Below the pieces are notes generated by a model. The model was not told where the DNA came from. It saw only the letters and a program-made list of their open reading frames with translations, and did no database searches. Below are positions 28,102 to 37,998 of a stretch of DNA of 64,000 nt, one piece after another (the first letter of the stretch is position 1; each line of letters opens with the position of its first letter). The position numbers were made by a program, and so were the translations under genes. Source of the DNA: Mesorhizobium sp. M00.F.Ca.ET.216.01.1.1 (GTDB lineage Bacteria; Pseudomonadota; Alphaproteobacteria; Rhizobiales; Rhizobiaceae); NCBI RefSeq assembly GCF_004010325.2, contig NZ_SADR02000001.1, positions 330,239-394,238 of the forward strand, given 5' to 3'.

Positions 28102-28911
28102 CTATGCGCGCGTCGCAAGATCAAGCTGACGGGCACGTTTTCCGCGGAAATAGGATTTTACCCACGGTTCTTCGCTTTTGAGCATGTCGTCGATCGTGCC
28201 TTCGACCAGCACTTTCTTGTTGCCGAGCACCGCCACGCGGTCGCACGCCGTGAACAGCGTGTCGAGGTCATGCGTGACCATATAGACGGTCAGGTCCATG
28301 GTATCGCGCAGCTTGACGACCAGTTCGTCGAACTCCGCCGCGCTGATCGGATCGAGGCCGGATGTCGGCTCGTCGAGGAAGACGATGTCCGGATCGAGCG
28401 CCAGCGCGCGCGCCAGCGCCGCACGCTTGATCATGCCGCCGGAAAGCTCAGAGGGGAATTTCTGCGCCGCATCCGCCGGCAGCCCGACCAGCTCGACCTT
28501 GAGCATCGCCAGCTCGTCCATCAGCTTTTTCGGCAGATCGAGATATTCGCGCATCGGCACCTGGACGTTTTCGAGAACCGTAAGCGCCGAAAACAGCGCG
28601 CCATGCTGGAAGAGGACGCCAAGGCGCATGTCCAGGCGTAGGCGTTCCATGTCGCTCGCCTTGTCAACGTCGACGCCGAACAGCTTGATCGTTCCCGATT
28701 GTTTGCGCACCAGGCCAAGGATTGCGCGCAAAAGGACTGATTTACCGGCGCCCGACGCGCCGACAAAGCCCAGGATCTCGCCGCGCCTGATGTCGAGCGA
28801 CAATTTGTCGAGAACGACATTGTCGTCGAAGGACACGGTGATGTCGTGCGCGGAAAGCACGACTTCGTCCTTGTCGGTCCTCGTCGCCTGTGTACTGCCG
28901 GACATCGCCAT
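28102..28911 (-). CDS. mlaF: ABC transporter ATP-binding protein, MlaF type
   Basis: A 269-residue ATPase that powers the MlaE permease. Walker A is GASGAGKSVLL, the Q-loop region is LGVLFQHGALFSALTVLENV (in part), the signature is LSGGMIKRAALARALAL, and Walker B is IVFLDEPTSGLDP. The H-loop His is in VTHDLDTLF. The frame is open to 28971, inside the permease gene. The ATG at 28911 (MAMSGSTQ) is one base after the permease stop codon, which makes coupled translation likely. Confidence 0.92.
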   Translation of the reverse strand: MAMSGSTQATRTDKDEVVLSAHDITVSFDDNVVLDKLSLDIRRGEILGFVGASGAGKSVLLRAILGLVRKQSGTIKLFGVDVDKASDMERLRLDMRLGVLFQHGALFSALTVLENVQVPMREYLDLPKKLMDELAMLKVELVGLPADAAQKFPSELSGGMIKRAALARALALDPDIVFLDEPTSGLDPISAAEFDELVVKLRDTMDLTVYMVTHDLDTLFTACDRVAVLGNKKVLVEGTIDDMLKSEEPWVKSYFRGKRARQLDLATRA

Positions 28912-28912
28912 G

Positions 28913-30100
28913 TCAGAACTCGATTGCCGCATAGAACATGGCGAAAAGCCCGTCGAGGATGATGACCACAAAGATCGATTTCACCACCGACGCGGTGACA
29001 TGCCGTCCGAGCGATTCGGCGCTGCCGCCAACCTTCAAGCCTTCGACGGAGGCAATCGTGCCGATGATCATGGCCATGAACGGCGCCTTGATCAGGCCGG
29101 CAAAAATGGTGCTGAGATCGATGGCGACGCGCAACCGGTCGAGGAAGGCGGCGGGCGCAATATCGGAGTAGAGCCAGGCGGCGGCGATGCCGCCGCCAAG
29201 TGCGGCGAAATTGGCGATGATCGTCAGGCAAGGCAAGGCGATCACCAGGGCGACCAGCCGCGGGAAGACCAGCACGCCGATCGGATTGAGCCCGATGACC
29301 TTCAGCGCATCGACCTCCTCGCGCATCTTCATCGAGCCGATTTCGGCGGTGATTGCACTGCCGGAGCGACCGGCGATCATGATCGCGGTCATCAGCACGC
29401 CGAGCTCGCGCAGGATCAGCACGCCGACCAGGTCGACGACGAAGATGTCGGCGCCGAAATAGCTGAGCTGATAGGCGCCTTGCTGGGCGACGATGGCGCC
29501 GACGATGGCCGACATCAGCACGACCACAGGGATGGCGCCGACGCCCATGCGGTCGATCTGGTTGAAGATCGCGGCCGGATTGACCGCGTGGCCGCGGCCG
29601 AGCTTCATCTGAGCGCCACGGATCGTGGCGCCAAGGATGTTCATCGAGGAGAGGAAATCGTCGCGCATCTCATAGACGCGCCGGCCAACGGCCTCGAGCG
29701 CGCGGATGATGATGTTGGGCGGCCGGATTCTGCCGTAATCGCGCTCGCGCCGAACGGCATCACCGACGGCACCGAGCAGGATCGAGGCGATCTCGCTCTC
29801 TCCCTGCAGCCTGATTTCGACGCCCTTCTTTTCGAAGGCGCTGACCAGGCGATCGATCAGCCAGGCTCCGGCGGTATCCATCTTGTCGATATGGGAAAGG
29901 TCGAGCTCCAGCGTCTTGAAGCCGCTGCGCTTTTCGATCTTGCGCATGTCGGCATCGACCGGCGCCACGGTACGCGTCGTCCAGCTTCCGGAGAACGCGC
30001 AGCTAAGAACCCCGCCCTCCTCGCCGACCGCGATATGCGGCTGGCGGTTGGGCTCCGTGGCGGTCGAGCCGCTTGCGTCGCGTTTGCCGTTGGTCAACAT
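28913..30100 (-). CDS. mlaE: MlaE family ABC permease with N-terminal STAS domain
   Basis: A 395-residue permease. Residues about 20-125 form a STAS domain (LSCAFSGSWTTRTVAPVD, then LELDLSHIDKMDTAGAWLID in part). In E. coli this role is a separate protein, MlaB. The rest is a MlaE permease with about five membrane segments, including RSGSAITAEIGSMKMREEVD in part and LPCLTIIANFAALGG. The fusion of MlaB and MlaE functions is common in alphaproteobacteria. AGGAC lies six bases before the ATG. It heads the mlaE-mlaF-mlaD-lipoprotein operon, which would move phospholipid between the membranes. Confidence 0.92.
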   Translation of the reverse strand: MLTNGKRDASGSTATEPNRQPHIAVGEEGGVLSCAFSGSWTTRTVAPVDADMRKIEKRSGFKTLELDLSHIDKMDTAGAWLIDRLVSAFEKKGVEIRLQGESEIASILLGAVGDAVRRERDYGRIRPPNIIIRALEAVGRRVYEMRDDFLSSMNILGATIRGAQMKLGRGHAVNPAAIFNQIDRMGVGAIPVVVLMSAIVGAIVAQQGAYQLSYFGADIFVVDLVGVLILRELGVLMTAIMIAGRSGSAITAEIGSMKMREEVDALKVIGLNPIGVLVFPRLVALVIALPCLTIIANFAALGGGIAAAWLYSDIAPAAFLDRLRVAIDLSTIFAGLIKAPFMAMIIGTIASVEGLKVGGSAESLGRHVTASVVKSIFVVIILDGLFAMFYAAIEF

Positions 30101-30178
30101 GGCGTCCTGTTTAGCCTGACCGGGCCGGCCTGTCGATTTGCCGGCAGGTCCGTTGTCGCACAGCCGGAGAAGAAAAAT

Positions 30179-31162
30179 ATGGCGCGTGTCATTTCGGTCG
30201 AGGCCGAGTGCTTTCCCATCGCCGGGACCTTCACCATTTCACGCGGTTCGAAGACGGAAGCCGAAGTGATCACATGCACGATCAGCGAAGACGGCCATCG
30301 CGGGCGTGGCGAATGCGTTCCCTACAAGCGCTATGGCGAGACCATGGACGGCGTCCGCGATGCGATCGAAGCCATGCGCAAGCAGATTGCGGACGGTATC
30401 AGCCGCACCGCCCTGCTCGATGCCATGCCGGCGGGCGCTGCGCGCAACGCCATCGACTGCGCGCTGTGGGACCTGGAAGGCAAGACCGGTGGCAAGCCGG
30501 TGGCTGCCAGGATCTGCCCTGCCCCGCCGCACGCACTCGAGACAGCCTACACGTTGTCGCTGGGCGAGCCCGAGGCGATGGCGGCGCAGGCCCGCGCTAA
30601 CGCCGCCCGGCCATTGCTCAAGGTCAAGATCGGCGGCGACAACGATATTGCCCGTATCCGCGCGGTCAGGGATGCAGCACGCGACAGCCGCATCATCCTG
30701 GACGCCAATGAGGGCTGGAACGACGACACCATTGTCGCAAACCTCGCTTTTGCAGCCGAGCACGGCATCGCGCTGATCGAGCAGCCGCTTCCGGCAGGCC
30801 GTGACGGCATCTTGCGCCACATTGCGCATCCGGTGCCGATCTGCGCTGACGAAAGCGTGCATGAAGCCGGGGATCTCGCCTCGCTTGTCGGCCTCTACGA
30901 TGCCGTCAACATCAAGCTCGACAAGGCGGGCGGCTTGACCTCAGCACTCGTCCTTCGTGACCGCGCCCGGGAACTCGGCTTCGGCGTGATGGTCGGCTGC
31001 ATGGTCGGCACATCGCTGGCGATGGCGCCGGCCGTGCTGTTGGCGCAGGATGCCGATTTCGTCGACCTCGACGGTCCGCTACTGCTCGCTGGCGACCGCG
31101 AGCCCGGTCTTGTCTATCAGGGATCGCTGGTATCACCGCCCGATACGGCGCTGTGGGGCTGA
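30179..31162 (+). CDS. Dipeptide epimerase (L-Ala-D/L-Glu epimerase-like), enolase superfamily
   Basis: A 327-residue enolase-superfamily enzyme. The catalytic Lys pair is LKVKIGG (Lys148, Lys150). The Mg ligands are in ILDANEGW, LIEQPLP and CADESVH, and the second catalytic Lys is in NIKLDKAGG. This is the pattern of muconate-lactonising/dipeptide epimerases such as YcjG, used in murein peptide recycling; exact substrate is inferred. The ATG at 30179 has GGAGAAG upstream; the open frame extending to 28298 is antisense to mlaF and mlaE and is not coding. It overlaps the convergent transporter by 30 bases. Confidence 0.88.
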   Translation: MARVISVEAECFPIAGTFTISRGSKTEAEVITCTISEDGHRGRGECVPYKRYGETMDGVRDAIEAMRKQIADGISRTALLDAMPAGAARNAIDCALWDLEGKTGGKPVAARICPAPPHALETAYTLSLGEPEAMAAQARANAARPLLKVKIGGDNDIARIRAVRDAARDSRIILDANEGWNDDTIVANLAFAAEHGIALIEQPLPAGRDGILRHIAHPVPICADESVHEAGDLASLVGLYDAVNIKLDKAGGLTSALVLRDRARELGFGVMVGCMVGTSLAMAPAVLLAQDADFVDLDGPLLLAGDREPGLVYQGSLVSPPDTALWG

Positions 31163-32350
31163 GCGCGCGGCAAGTCCGATCAGGGTCAATCCAATCAAGG
31201 CGATCGGGATCATCGCAAAAAAACCATCGACACCGAAGCGGTCGTAAAGCGGGCCGGAAGCCAGCGTCACCACAGCCATGAAGAAACCGTTGGAGAAATA
31301 GGCGATGCCTTGCGCGGCCCCGGTGCGCTCTTCGGAAACCGTTTCGCCGATCATCTTCTGCAGGCCGATCAGGACCAGCGCCACCGAAACCGCGTGCAGC
31401 GTCTGAACGCCGAAAAATCCGGCAACGCCGAGGCCAAGCGGCCAGATCAGTGGAAAGGCGATCCAGCGCACGATGGCGCCAAGCCCAGCCATGACCATGA
31501 TCGAGACGACGGAAAAAGCCCCGAAAGCGCGGGTGAAGATCATGAACATGCAGACCTCGGCCACGACGCCCCACGCCCACAGCAGCCCGACGACCGAATC
31601 GCTGATGCCGATCGATTTCCAGTAGATCGATACAAAGCCATAGAGAAAGGCATGGCTGGCGGAGATGACGCCGACACCGATGGAGAAATACAGGAAATAC
31701 GCGTTGAGAAGTTTTGGCGCCGAGTGCTGGATATCGGTGGCGGAAAGCGGCGAGGCACGCCGGGGGCGGCCAAGGCGCGGTGCGAGCAGTCCGGCGGCAA
31801 GCGCTGCGCCAAGCGCCGCGAAGATGATCACCGGCACAGCCTGAGGGCTTGTCACCGACAGGATAAGACCGCCCGCGACATTGGCGCACAGATAGGAGAT
31901 TGATCCCCATTTGCGCATGCCTGTGTAATTGGAACCGAAGCGGCGGACGCCCGACAACGCCAGCGAATCGGCGATCGGCGAGTGCGGCGTCCAGACAATC
32001 GCCAGAACCAGCGATACGGCAAGCACCATGGCGTAGGTTGGGGTGAGGAAATAACCTGCGGACAGAACAAGCGCCGCGGCCACCAGTGCGACATAGACAT
32101 CGGCGCGGTCCTTCGCCCTGTCGGCCAGTGCGGTAAGCAACGGCGTCGTCACCACGCGCAGGAACATCGGCGCGGCCAGGATGACGGCTATCTGCTCGGC
32201 ATGAAAACCCTTCGCCTGCAGCCACAGCGGGAAGTAGGGCAGATGCGTGCCCAGCGGCACGAACAGCGTGAAGAAGATCAGGCTCATGCGCAGCTCGAAA
32301 TGGCGTGGCTTGACGAGTTGTTCAGGCGAAAGCGGCGGCAGGGAGGACAT
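31133..32350 (-). CDS. MFS transporter, MFS_1-like family
   Basis: A 405-residue, 12-segment transporter of the MFS_1-like group (related to the nucleoside:H+ and phenylpropionate permeases). Signatures: FVPLGTHLPYFPLWLQAKG in TM1 (in part), LADRAKDRADVY in loop 2-3, and SNGFFMAVVTLASGPLYD near TM11. The frame is open to 32398; MSSLPPLSPEQ at 32350 is chosen as a more usual start, but no strong ribosome binding site decides it. The last 30 bases overlap the convergent dipeptide epimerase. Substrate unknown; peptide or sugar derivatives would fit the neighbour only speculatively. Confidence 0.8.
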   Translation of the reverse strand: MSSLPPLSPEQLVKPRHFELRMSLIFFTLFVPLGTHLPYFPLWLQAKGFHAEQIAVILAAPMFLRVVTTPLLTALADRAKDRADVYVALVAAALVLSAGYFLTPTYAMVLAVSLVLAIVWTPHSPIADSLALSGVRRFGSNYTGMRKWGSISYLCANVAGGLILSVTSPQAVPVIIFAALGAALAAGLLAPRLGRPRRASPLSATDIQHSAPKLLNAYFLYFSIGVGVISASHAFLYGFVSIYWKSIGISDSVVGLLWAWGVVAEVCMFMIFTRAFGAFSVVSIMVMAGLGAIVRWIAFPLIWPLGLGVAGFFGVQTLHAVSVALVLIGLQKMIGETVSEERTGAAQGIAYFSNGFFMAVVTLASGPLYDRFGVDGFFAMIPIALIGLTLIGLAARSAPQRRIGR

Positions 32351-32467
32351 CAGCAGGCGATCCGTCGGCGCAGCATTCGGGCCGGATCGGCCAGCCACAC
32401 CTGTCGCTGCTTAACACGGCAAAAAAGCCGATGAAACCGCTGGACTAATCGATTAGCAGCCCGGGCC

Positions 32468-33289
32468 TCACGCCGCCTGGACTGCCCTGCCCCTGATGTC
32501 GACCGGCACGAGCACTTCGCTGCCGACCGGGGCTTCAGGCAGGACATGCGCCCAGTGCAGGATCTCCATCTGGCCGTTAAAATGCTCGACCACGGCCGTA
32601 CAGCTTTCCACCCAGTCGCCGGTATTGATGTATTGCACGTCCTCGTAGGTTTCGATCGCCGCATGGTGGATATGGCCGCAGATCACGCCGTCGACATGCG
32701 AGCGGCGCGCTTCCTCCGTCAGCACGGTCTGGAACGAACCGATGAAGTTCACCGCCTTCTTGACCTTCACCTTGGCCCAGGACGAAAACGACCAGTAAGG
32801 CAGGCCAAGCAACTGGCGTAGACGCGTCACCACCCGATTGACCTGCATGGCGGCGTCATAGGCATGATCGCCGAGGTAGGCGAGCCAGCGCGCGTTGTGA
32901 ACGACAGTGTCGAACTGGTCGCCATGGATGACCAGCAAACGCCTGCCGTCGGCGGTTTCGTGGATGGCACGGTCGGCGACGACGATGCCGCCGAAATGCA
33001 CGCCCTGGAACTGGCGCGCGAACTCGTCGTGATTGCCGGCGATGTAGGTGATGCTGGCGCCCTTGCGCGCCTTGCGCAGCAGTTTCTGGACGACGTCGTT
33101 GTGACTCTGCGGCCAGTGCCAGCTTCTTCTCAAACGCCAGCCGTCGACGATGTCGCCGACGAGATAGATGATATCGGCATCGTGATGGCGCAGGAAGTCG
33201 ATCAGGAAGTCGGCCTTGGCTGCCTTCGAGCCGAGATGGACGTCGGAGATAAACATGCTGCGGAAAGTGCGGGGTTCTGCGCCAGACAT
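32468..33289 (-). CDS. LpxH-like metallophosphoesterase (UDP-2,3-diacylglucosamine diphosphatase family)
   Basis: A 273-residue calcineurin-type phosphoesterase. The metal site motifs are in order: SDVHLGS (Asp16, His18), GDIVDGW, YIAGNHDEF, VIHGDQFD and GHIHHA. This family (COG2908) is annotated for lipid A synthesis, but many alphaproteobacteria use LpxI for that step, so the true substrate is uncertain. I chose the ATG at 33289 (GGTGA upstream) over 33370, whose extra 27 residues look non-coding. It is divergent from the SDR gene. Confidence 0.83.
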   Translation of the reverse strand: MSGAEPRTFRSMFISDVHLGSKAAKADFLIDFLRHHDADIIYLVGDIVDGWRLRRSWHWPQSHNDVVQKLLRKARKGASITYIAGNHDEFARQFQGVHFGGIVVADRAIHETADGRRLLVIHGDQFDTVVHNARWLAYLGDHAYDAAMQVNRVVTRLRQLLGLPYWSFSSWAKVKVKKAVNFIGSFQTVLTEEARRSHVDGVICGHIHHAAIETYEDVQYINTGDWVESCTAVVEHFNGQMEILHWAHVLPEAPVGSEVLVPVDIRGRAVQAA

Positions 33290-33410
33290 GAGATCGTCAC
33301 CGTTGCTTTCGCGCAGGCTATGCCCCGATTCATGCAACAACCGTATGACGGTTGCGATTGGGCCAGCCAAAAGGCTAGCTTGCCGGCCGGTTTAAAAGAA
33401 GGATTTCGTC

Positions 33411-34190
33411 ATGGATCTCGGCATTCGCGGCAAGAAGGCTATCGTCTGTGCTTCGAGTAAGGGCCTTGGGCGCGGTTGCGCCATGGCGCTGGCCGAGGCC
33501 GGCTGCGATCTGGTCATCAACGGACGCAATGCCGAGTTGCTGGCCAGAACCGCCATCGAACTGCGCGAGAGATTCGGCGTGAAGGTGACGAAGGTCGTCG
33601 GCGACGTGTCGAAACCCGACGTGCAGAAGGCGCTGCTTGCCGCCTGTCCCGATCCAGACATCCTCGTCAACAACAATGGCGGCCCGCCGCTTCGCGATTT
33701 CCGCGCGCTCGACCGGGAAAAGATCCTCGAAGGCGTCACTCAGAACATGGTGACGCCGCTCGAGCTGGTGCAGGCTGTGATCGACGGCATGGCGGCGCGC
33801 GGCTTCGGCCGCATCGTCAACATCACCTCGCTGTCGGTCTATGTTCCAATCCCAGGACTCGACCTATCGTCCGGCGCGCGTGCGGGCCTGACCTCGTTCC
33901 TGGCCGGCGTGGCGCGCACGGTGATCGACCGCGACGTGACGATCAACAACATGCTGCCGGGCAAGCTCGACACCGACCGGCTGCGCGGTCCGCATGAGGC
34001 CGGTACCCCAGAGGATCCGGCGGCTGCCGCCGCACGCAAGGCCCGCATCAGCGCCGACGTTCCAGCCAAGCGGCTTGGCACGCCGGAGGAGTTCGGCCAG
34101 ATCTGCGCGTTCCTGTGCTCGGTCCACGCCGGCTATCTGACCGGACAGAACATACCGGTGGACGGCGGCCTCTATGTCAGCGCGTTCTGA
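33411..34190 (+). CDS. SDR family protein lacking the catalytic Tyr and Lys
   Basis: A 259-residue short-chain dehydrogenase-like protein. The cofactor loop is ASSKGLGRG and the NAG-type motif is LVNNNGGPP. Ser140 (VNITSLSV) is conserved, but the catalytic Tyr expected 13 residues on is Ser153, and the Lys expected at 157 is Arg (LSSGARAG). C-terminal YLTGQNIPVDGGLY is normal. Some SDR subfamilies share this SxxxR form, so it is probably a real family and not a recent loss; redox catalysis by the usual mechanism is unlikely. It is not obviously part of an operon. Confidence 0.87.
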   Translation: MDLGIRGKKAIVCASSKGLGRGCAMALAEAGCDLVINGRNAELLARTAIELRERFGVKVTKVVGDVSKPDVQKALLAACPDPDILVNNNGGPPLRDFRALDREKILEGVTQNMVTPLELVQAVIDGMAARGFGRIVNITSLSVYVPIPGLDLSSGARAGLTSFLAGVARTVIDRDVTINNMLPGKLDTDRLRGPHEAGTPEDPAAAAARKARISADVPAKRLGTPEEFGQICAFLCSVHAGYLTGQNIPVDGGLYVSAF

Positions 34191-34362
34191 TCGGGCAGCC
34201 CAGGTAACCTGATCCGCATAGCAGGATTTCAGCACAAAGGCCTGAGATAGCTTGATTTTTGATGTTCCGTCGATCTAAACGGCGGTTGCGTCATTTGGCG
34301 TCGCGAAAAACCGTCGCCGCATGCTAAAAGGCGGCAAGGCAGGATCGCAGGGAGGGGCCGGC

Positions 34363-36687
34363 ATGGACGGCGAGAGTAAGAAGACGGCCCGGTCGGACCT
34401 CGACGAAGCGGCCCTCTACTTCCACAAGCACCCGACGCCTGGAAAGCTTGAAATCCAGGCGACGAAACCGCTCGGCAACCAGCGCGACTTGGCGCTCGCC
34501 TACTCGCCCGGCGTCGCTGCCCCTTGCCTCGAAATCCGCGACGATCCGGCGACCGCCGCCGACTACACGGCGCGGGCCAACCTGGTCGGCGTCGTCTCCA
34601 ACGGGTCGGCGGTTCTCGGCCTCGGCAATATCGGCCCGCTCGCCTCCAAGCCGGTGATGGAAGGCAAGGCGGTGCTGTTCAAGAAATTCGCCGGCATCGA
34701 CGTATTCGACATCGAGATCGACGCGCCCGGGATCGAACGCATGGTCGAGACCATCTCGGCGCTGGAGCCGACCTTCGGCGGCATCAACCTCGAGGACATC
34801 AAGGCACCCGAATGTTTCGAGGTGGAGGAGCGGCTGAAGGCCCGCATGGGCATACCGGTCTTCCATGACGACCAGCATGGCACCGCGATCATCGTTGCCG
34901 CTGCCGTGCTCAACGGGCTGGAATTTGCCGGCAAGACCATCTCCGACATCAAGATCGTCACGTCCGGCGCGGGGGCCGCGGCGCTTGCCTGCCTCAATCT
35001 CTTGGTCTTGCTCGGCGCACGTATCGAAAACATCTGGGTCACCGACCGGTTCGGCGTCGCCTACAAGGGCCGCGTCGAGGAAATGGACCGCTGGAAGGAC
35101 CCCTATGTCAAGGACACCGAGGCACGTACGCTGGCCGATGTGCTGCCCGGCGCCGATGTGTTTCTCGGCCTTTCGGCAGCCGGCGTGCTGAAGCCGGAGC
35201 TGCTCCAGCATATGGCGCCAAAACCGCTGATCCTGGCGCTGGCCAATCCCAATCCTGAGATCATGCCGGAAGCGGCACGGGCAGCGCGGCCCGACGCGAT
35301 GATCTGCACCGGCCGTTCCGATTTTCCCAATCAAGTCAACAACGTACTCTGCTTTCCCTATATTTTCCGCGGCGCGCTGGATTGCGGCGCCAGCGCCATC
35401 AACGAGGAGATGAAGATGGCTGCGGTGCGGGCGATCGCAGCGCTTGCCCGCGAGGAACCGTCCGATGTCGCCGCCCGTGCCTATTCCGGCGAGACGCCGA
35501 TCTTCGGGCCTGATTTCCTGATCCCCTCGCCCTTCGATCCGCGGCTGATCCTGCGCATCGCGCCGGCGGTCGCCAGGGCGGCCTGCGACACCGGTGTCGC
35601 GACAAGGCCGATCACCGACTTTGCCGCCTACATCGACAAGCTGAACCGCTTTGTCTTCCGCTCCGGCCTGGTGATGAAGCCGGTGTTCTCAACCGCCAAG
35701 ACATCGAGCGCCAAGCGCGTCATCTACGCCGACGGCGAGGACGAGCGCGTGCTTCGCGCCGCCCAGGTGGTGCTGGAGGAAGGCATCGCCGAGCCAATCC
35801 TGATCGGCCGCCCGCATGTCATCGAGGTGCGGCTGAAACGCTACGGGCTGCGCATCAAGCCGGGCGTCGATTTCGGCCTGATCAACCCGGAGGACGATCC
35901 ACGCTATCGCCACTATGTCGACCTTCTGATCGAGCTCGCCGGCCGGCGCGGCGTGACGACGGAGGCGGCGCGCACCATGGTGCGCACCGACAACACGGTG
36001 ATCGCGGCGCTTGCCCTGAAACGCGGCGACGCCGACGCCATGGTCTGCGGCCTGGAGGGACGCTTTGCCCGCCATCTCCGCAATGTCACGCTGATCATCG
36101 GCCCGCGCCCTGGCGTCAAGGATCATGACCTGTCGACGCTCTCCATGCTGATCTCGCAGCGCGGCATCATTTTCCTGACCGACACCCACGTCTCCGTCGA
36201 CCCGACGGCGGAGGAGATCGCCGAGATGACCATTCTGGCGGCCGAGGAGATCAATCGCTTTGGCTTGGAACCGAAGGCTGCGCTGCTCTCCTTCTCGGAT
36301 TTCGGCTCACGCGATGCGCCGAGCGCGCTGAAGATGCGGCAGGCTGCGGCGATCCTGGCGCGGATCGCACCCGACCTGCAGTGCGACGGCGAGATGCATG
36401 CCGACTCGGCGCTGTCGGAGCAGTTGCGCCAACGTGTCTATCCGCATTCGCGCCTGAAAGGCGAAGCCAACCTGCTGGTGTTTCCGAATCTCGATTCGGC
36501 AAATATCACGCTCACCGCTCTGCGCGCGATGACGGATGCGCTGCATGTCGGGCCGATCCTGCTCGGCACCGACAAGCCGGCGCATATACTGACGCAATCT
36601 GTGACCTCGCGCGGCGTGGTCAACATGACGGCGCTGGCCGTAGCCGAAGCCGCCCACAAGGCACAGGCGATCGTAAGCCTGGGCTGA
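34363..36687 (+). CDS. maeB: NADP-dependent malic enzyme with C-terminal phosphotransacetylase-like domain (MaeB/Tme)
   Basis: A 774-residue enzyme that oxidatively decarboxylates malate to pyruvate. The N-terminal 430 residues hold the malic enzyme domain: [38 protein letters not shown] and the NAD(P) loop [16 protein letters not shown]. The C-terminal 330 residues form a phosphotransacetylase-like domain ([29 protein letters not shown]), which in rhizobial enzymes regulates and oligomerises. Rhizobia carry two such enzymes; I call this MaeB/Tme-type without deciding the cofactor. The ATG at 34363 has GGAGGGG upstream and is preferred to 34321. Confidence 0.92.
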   Translation: MDGESKKTARSDLDEAALYFHKHPTPGKLEIQATKPLGNQRDLALAYSPGVAAPCLEIRDDPATAADYTARANLVGVVSNGSAVLGLGNIGPLASKPVMEGKAVLFKKFAGIDVFDIEIDAPGIERMVETISALEPTFGGINLEDIKAPECFEVEERLKARMGIPVFHDDQHGTAIIVAAAVLNGLEFAGKTISDIKIVTSGAGAAALACLNLLVLLGARIENIWVTDRFGVAYKGRVEEMDRWKDPYVKDTEARTLADVLPGADVFLGLSAAGVLKPELLQHMAPKPLILALANPNPEIMPEAARAARPDAMICTGRSDFPNQVNNVLCFPYIFRGALDCGASAINEEMKMAAVRAIAALAREEPSDVAARAYSGETPIFGPDFLIPSPFDPRLILRIAPAVARAACDTGVATRPITDFAAYIDKLNRFVFRSGLVMKPVFSTAKTSSAKRVIYADGEDERVLRAAQVVLEEGIAEPILIGRPHVIEVRLKRYGLRIKPGVDFGLINPEDDPRYRHYVDLLIELAGRRGVTTEAARTMVRTDNTVIAALALKRGDADAMVCGLEGRFARHLRNVTLIIGPRPGVKDHDLSTLSMLISQRGIIFLTDTHVSVDPTAEEIAEMTILAAEEINRFGLEPKAALLSFSDFGSRDAPSALKMRQAAAILARIAPDLQCDGEMHADSALSEQLRQRVYPHSRLKGEANLLVFPNLDSANITLTALRAMTDALHVGPILLGTDKPAHILTQSVTSRGVVNMTALAVAEAAHKAQAIVSLG

Positions 36688-36795
36688 GGCCGTCTTTGGT
36701 CTGAATCTGAGGCCGCGTTTGGTTGTAAACGAAAGAGACAGTTAACCACGAACACGGTAGCTTCGCGGCAGGCGGGCAAGCGGGGTTTCAGGAGA

Positions 36796-37998
36796 ATGAC
36801 AGGCGGAGGGTGGAAGCTGACGCACCTTGCTGCGCTGCTCGGCGCCTTGGCGGTATCGGCTATTGCCGTCACCCAGCCGCAGGCCGCCTCCCGCGTCTGC
36901 CGTCAGCTCGAAGCCGATCTCGCAGCTGCCTCGAACGGTGGCGGCGGCAAGCCCGCTTTGCTCAGAAAATATGACGACGCTATCGTCCGGCAACGCCAAC
37001 AGCTTTCGAAGGCTCGCAGCAGGTCGGGCAGCGCCGGCTGCGGTTTTTCGCTGTTCAGCCGCAATGTCAACGAATGCGCCGCACTCAACGCCACCATCGA
37101 ACGCATGAATACCAATCTCGATGCCTTGCAAGGCAAGCGCGAGCAGCTGGCCGGCGGCGGGTCGCGGCGCGATCGCGGTCGCATCTTGGCGGCGCTCGAT
37201 GCCAATGGCTGTCGTGAGGACGACGTTGCCCCGAGGCGCGCTCCGGCGCAGGAGGCAGCCCGTGGAAACGGCGATGGAAACCTGTTCGACCAGCTTTTCG
37301 GCGGCGGCAGCCGGCAACTCGGCACGCTCGACGAACCTGACGATCCCGGCGAGGAGCGCAACATCCGTCGGGTGATCAACCAGCCCGACGGCATGGACTT
37401 GCCAGGGCTTGGCGACGAATTCCGCACGGTGTGCGTGCGCACCTGCGATGGCTATTTCTTCCCGATGTCGAACGCCGCCACGCTCGGCGATTTCGAGCGC
37501 GACCAGAAGAATTGCGAATCGAGCTGTCCGGCTACCGAGATGCAGGTTTTCTATACACGCGGCATGGATGACGATTCGGCGTCGATGACGTCGTCGGTGA
37601 CCGGCAGGCCGTATGGCGAGCTGCCGACGGCCTATCTCTACAAGCGGTTCGACATGTCACGCCCACCGGCCTGCGGCTGCAACGCCGCACGGAACTTCGA
37701 GATCATCGCCGGCAATCCGCCGAGCCCGGAACGGTCACAGCCCGATACGCAGACCACGCCGTTCACTCCGGTGCCTGTCGCCAAGCCCGATCCGGGAGCC
37801 GACCCGGAAACCCTGGCCAATAGCGAAGGTTGGCTCGACCGCGAAGCCATCAAGCGTCTGGCCACCAAGCCCGTCACCTCACCGGTGTCGGCCCTGCCGC
37901 CGGAACAGCGCAAGGTCAGGGTCGTCGGGCCAACGTTCCTTCCCGACCCAGCAGCGGCAGTAGATCTGCAAGCTCCGGCCCGGAAGACAGTCCAGTAA
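36796..37998 (+). CDS. DUF2865 family secreted protein
   Basis: A 400-residue exported protein. The N-terminal hydrophobic stretch [18 protein letters not shown] acts as signal or anchor. The first part is helical with Cys residues ([28 protein letters not shown]). The central DUF2865 domain contains [31 protein letters not shown] and [11 protein letters not shown]. The C-terminal 100 residues are Pro-rich and low in complexity. The first ATG sits almost on top of its AGGAG, so the true start may differ. The last 83 bases overlap convergent gltX. Function unknown; cysteine spacing suggests a periplasmic fold. Confidence 0.8.
   Translation: MTGGGWKLTHLAALLGALAVSAIAVTQPQAASRVCRQLEADLAAASNGGGGKPALLRKYDDAIVRQRQQLSKARSRSGSAGCGFSLFSRNVNECAALNATIERMNTNLDALQGKREQLAGGGSRRDRGRILAALDANGCREDDVAPRRAPAQEAARGNGDGNLFDQLFGGGSRQLGTLDEPDDPGEERNIRRVINQPDGMDLPGLGDEFRTVCVRTCDGYFFPMSNAATLGDFERDQKNCESSCPATEMQVFYTRGMDDDSASMTSSVTGRPYGELPTAYLYKRFDMSRPPACGCNAARNFEIIAGNPPSPERSQPDTQTTPFTPVPVAKPDPGADPETLANSEGWLDREAIKRLATKPVTSPVSALPPEQRKVRVVGPTFLPDPAAAVDLQAPARKTVQ

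Noticed and set aside
28298..31162. A 954-codon plus-strand open frame running across the Mla genes into the dipeptide epimerase
   Set aside because: Only the last 327 codons from 30179 look like a protein. The rest is antisense to mlaF and mlaE and lacks any motif; the real start has a good ribosome binding site.
36686..36723. A short direct repeat after maeB (TGAGGCCG followed by TTTGGT, twice)
   Set aside because: Two imperfect copies of about 15 bases are too short to interpret; possibly slippage.
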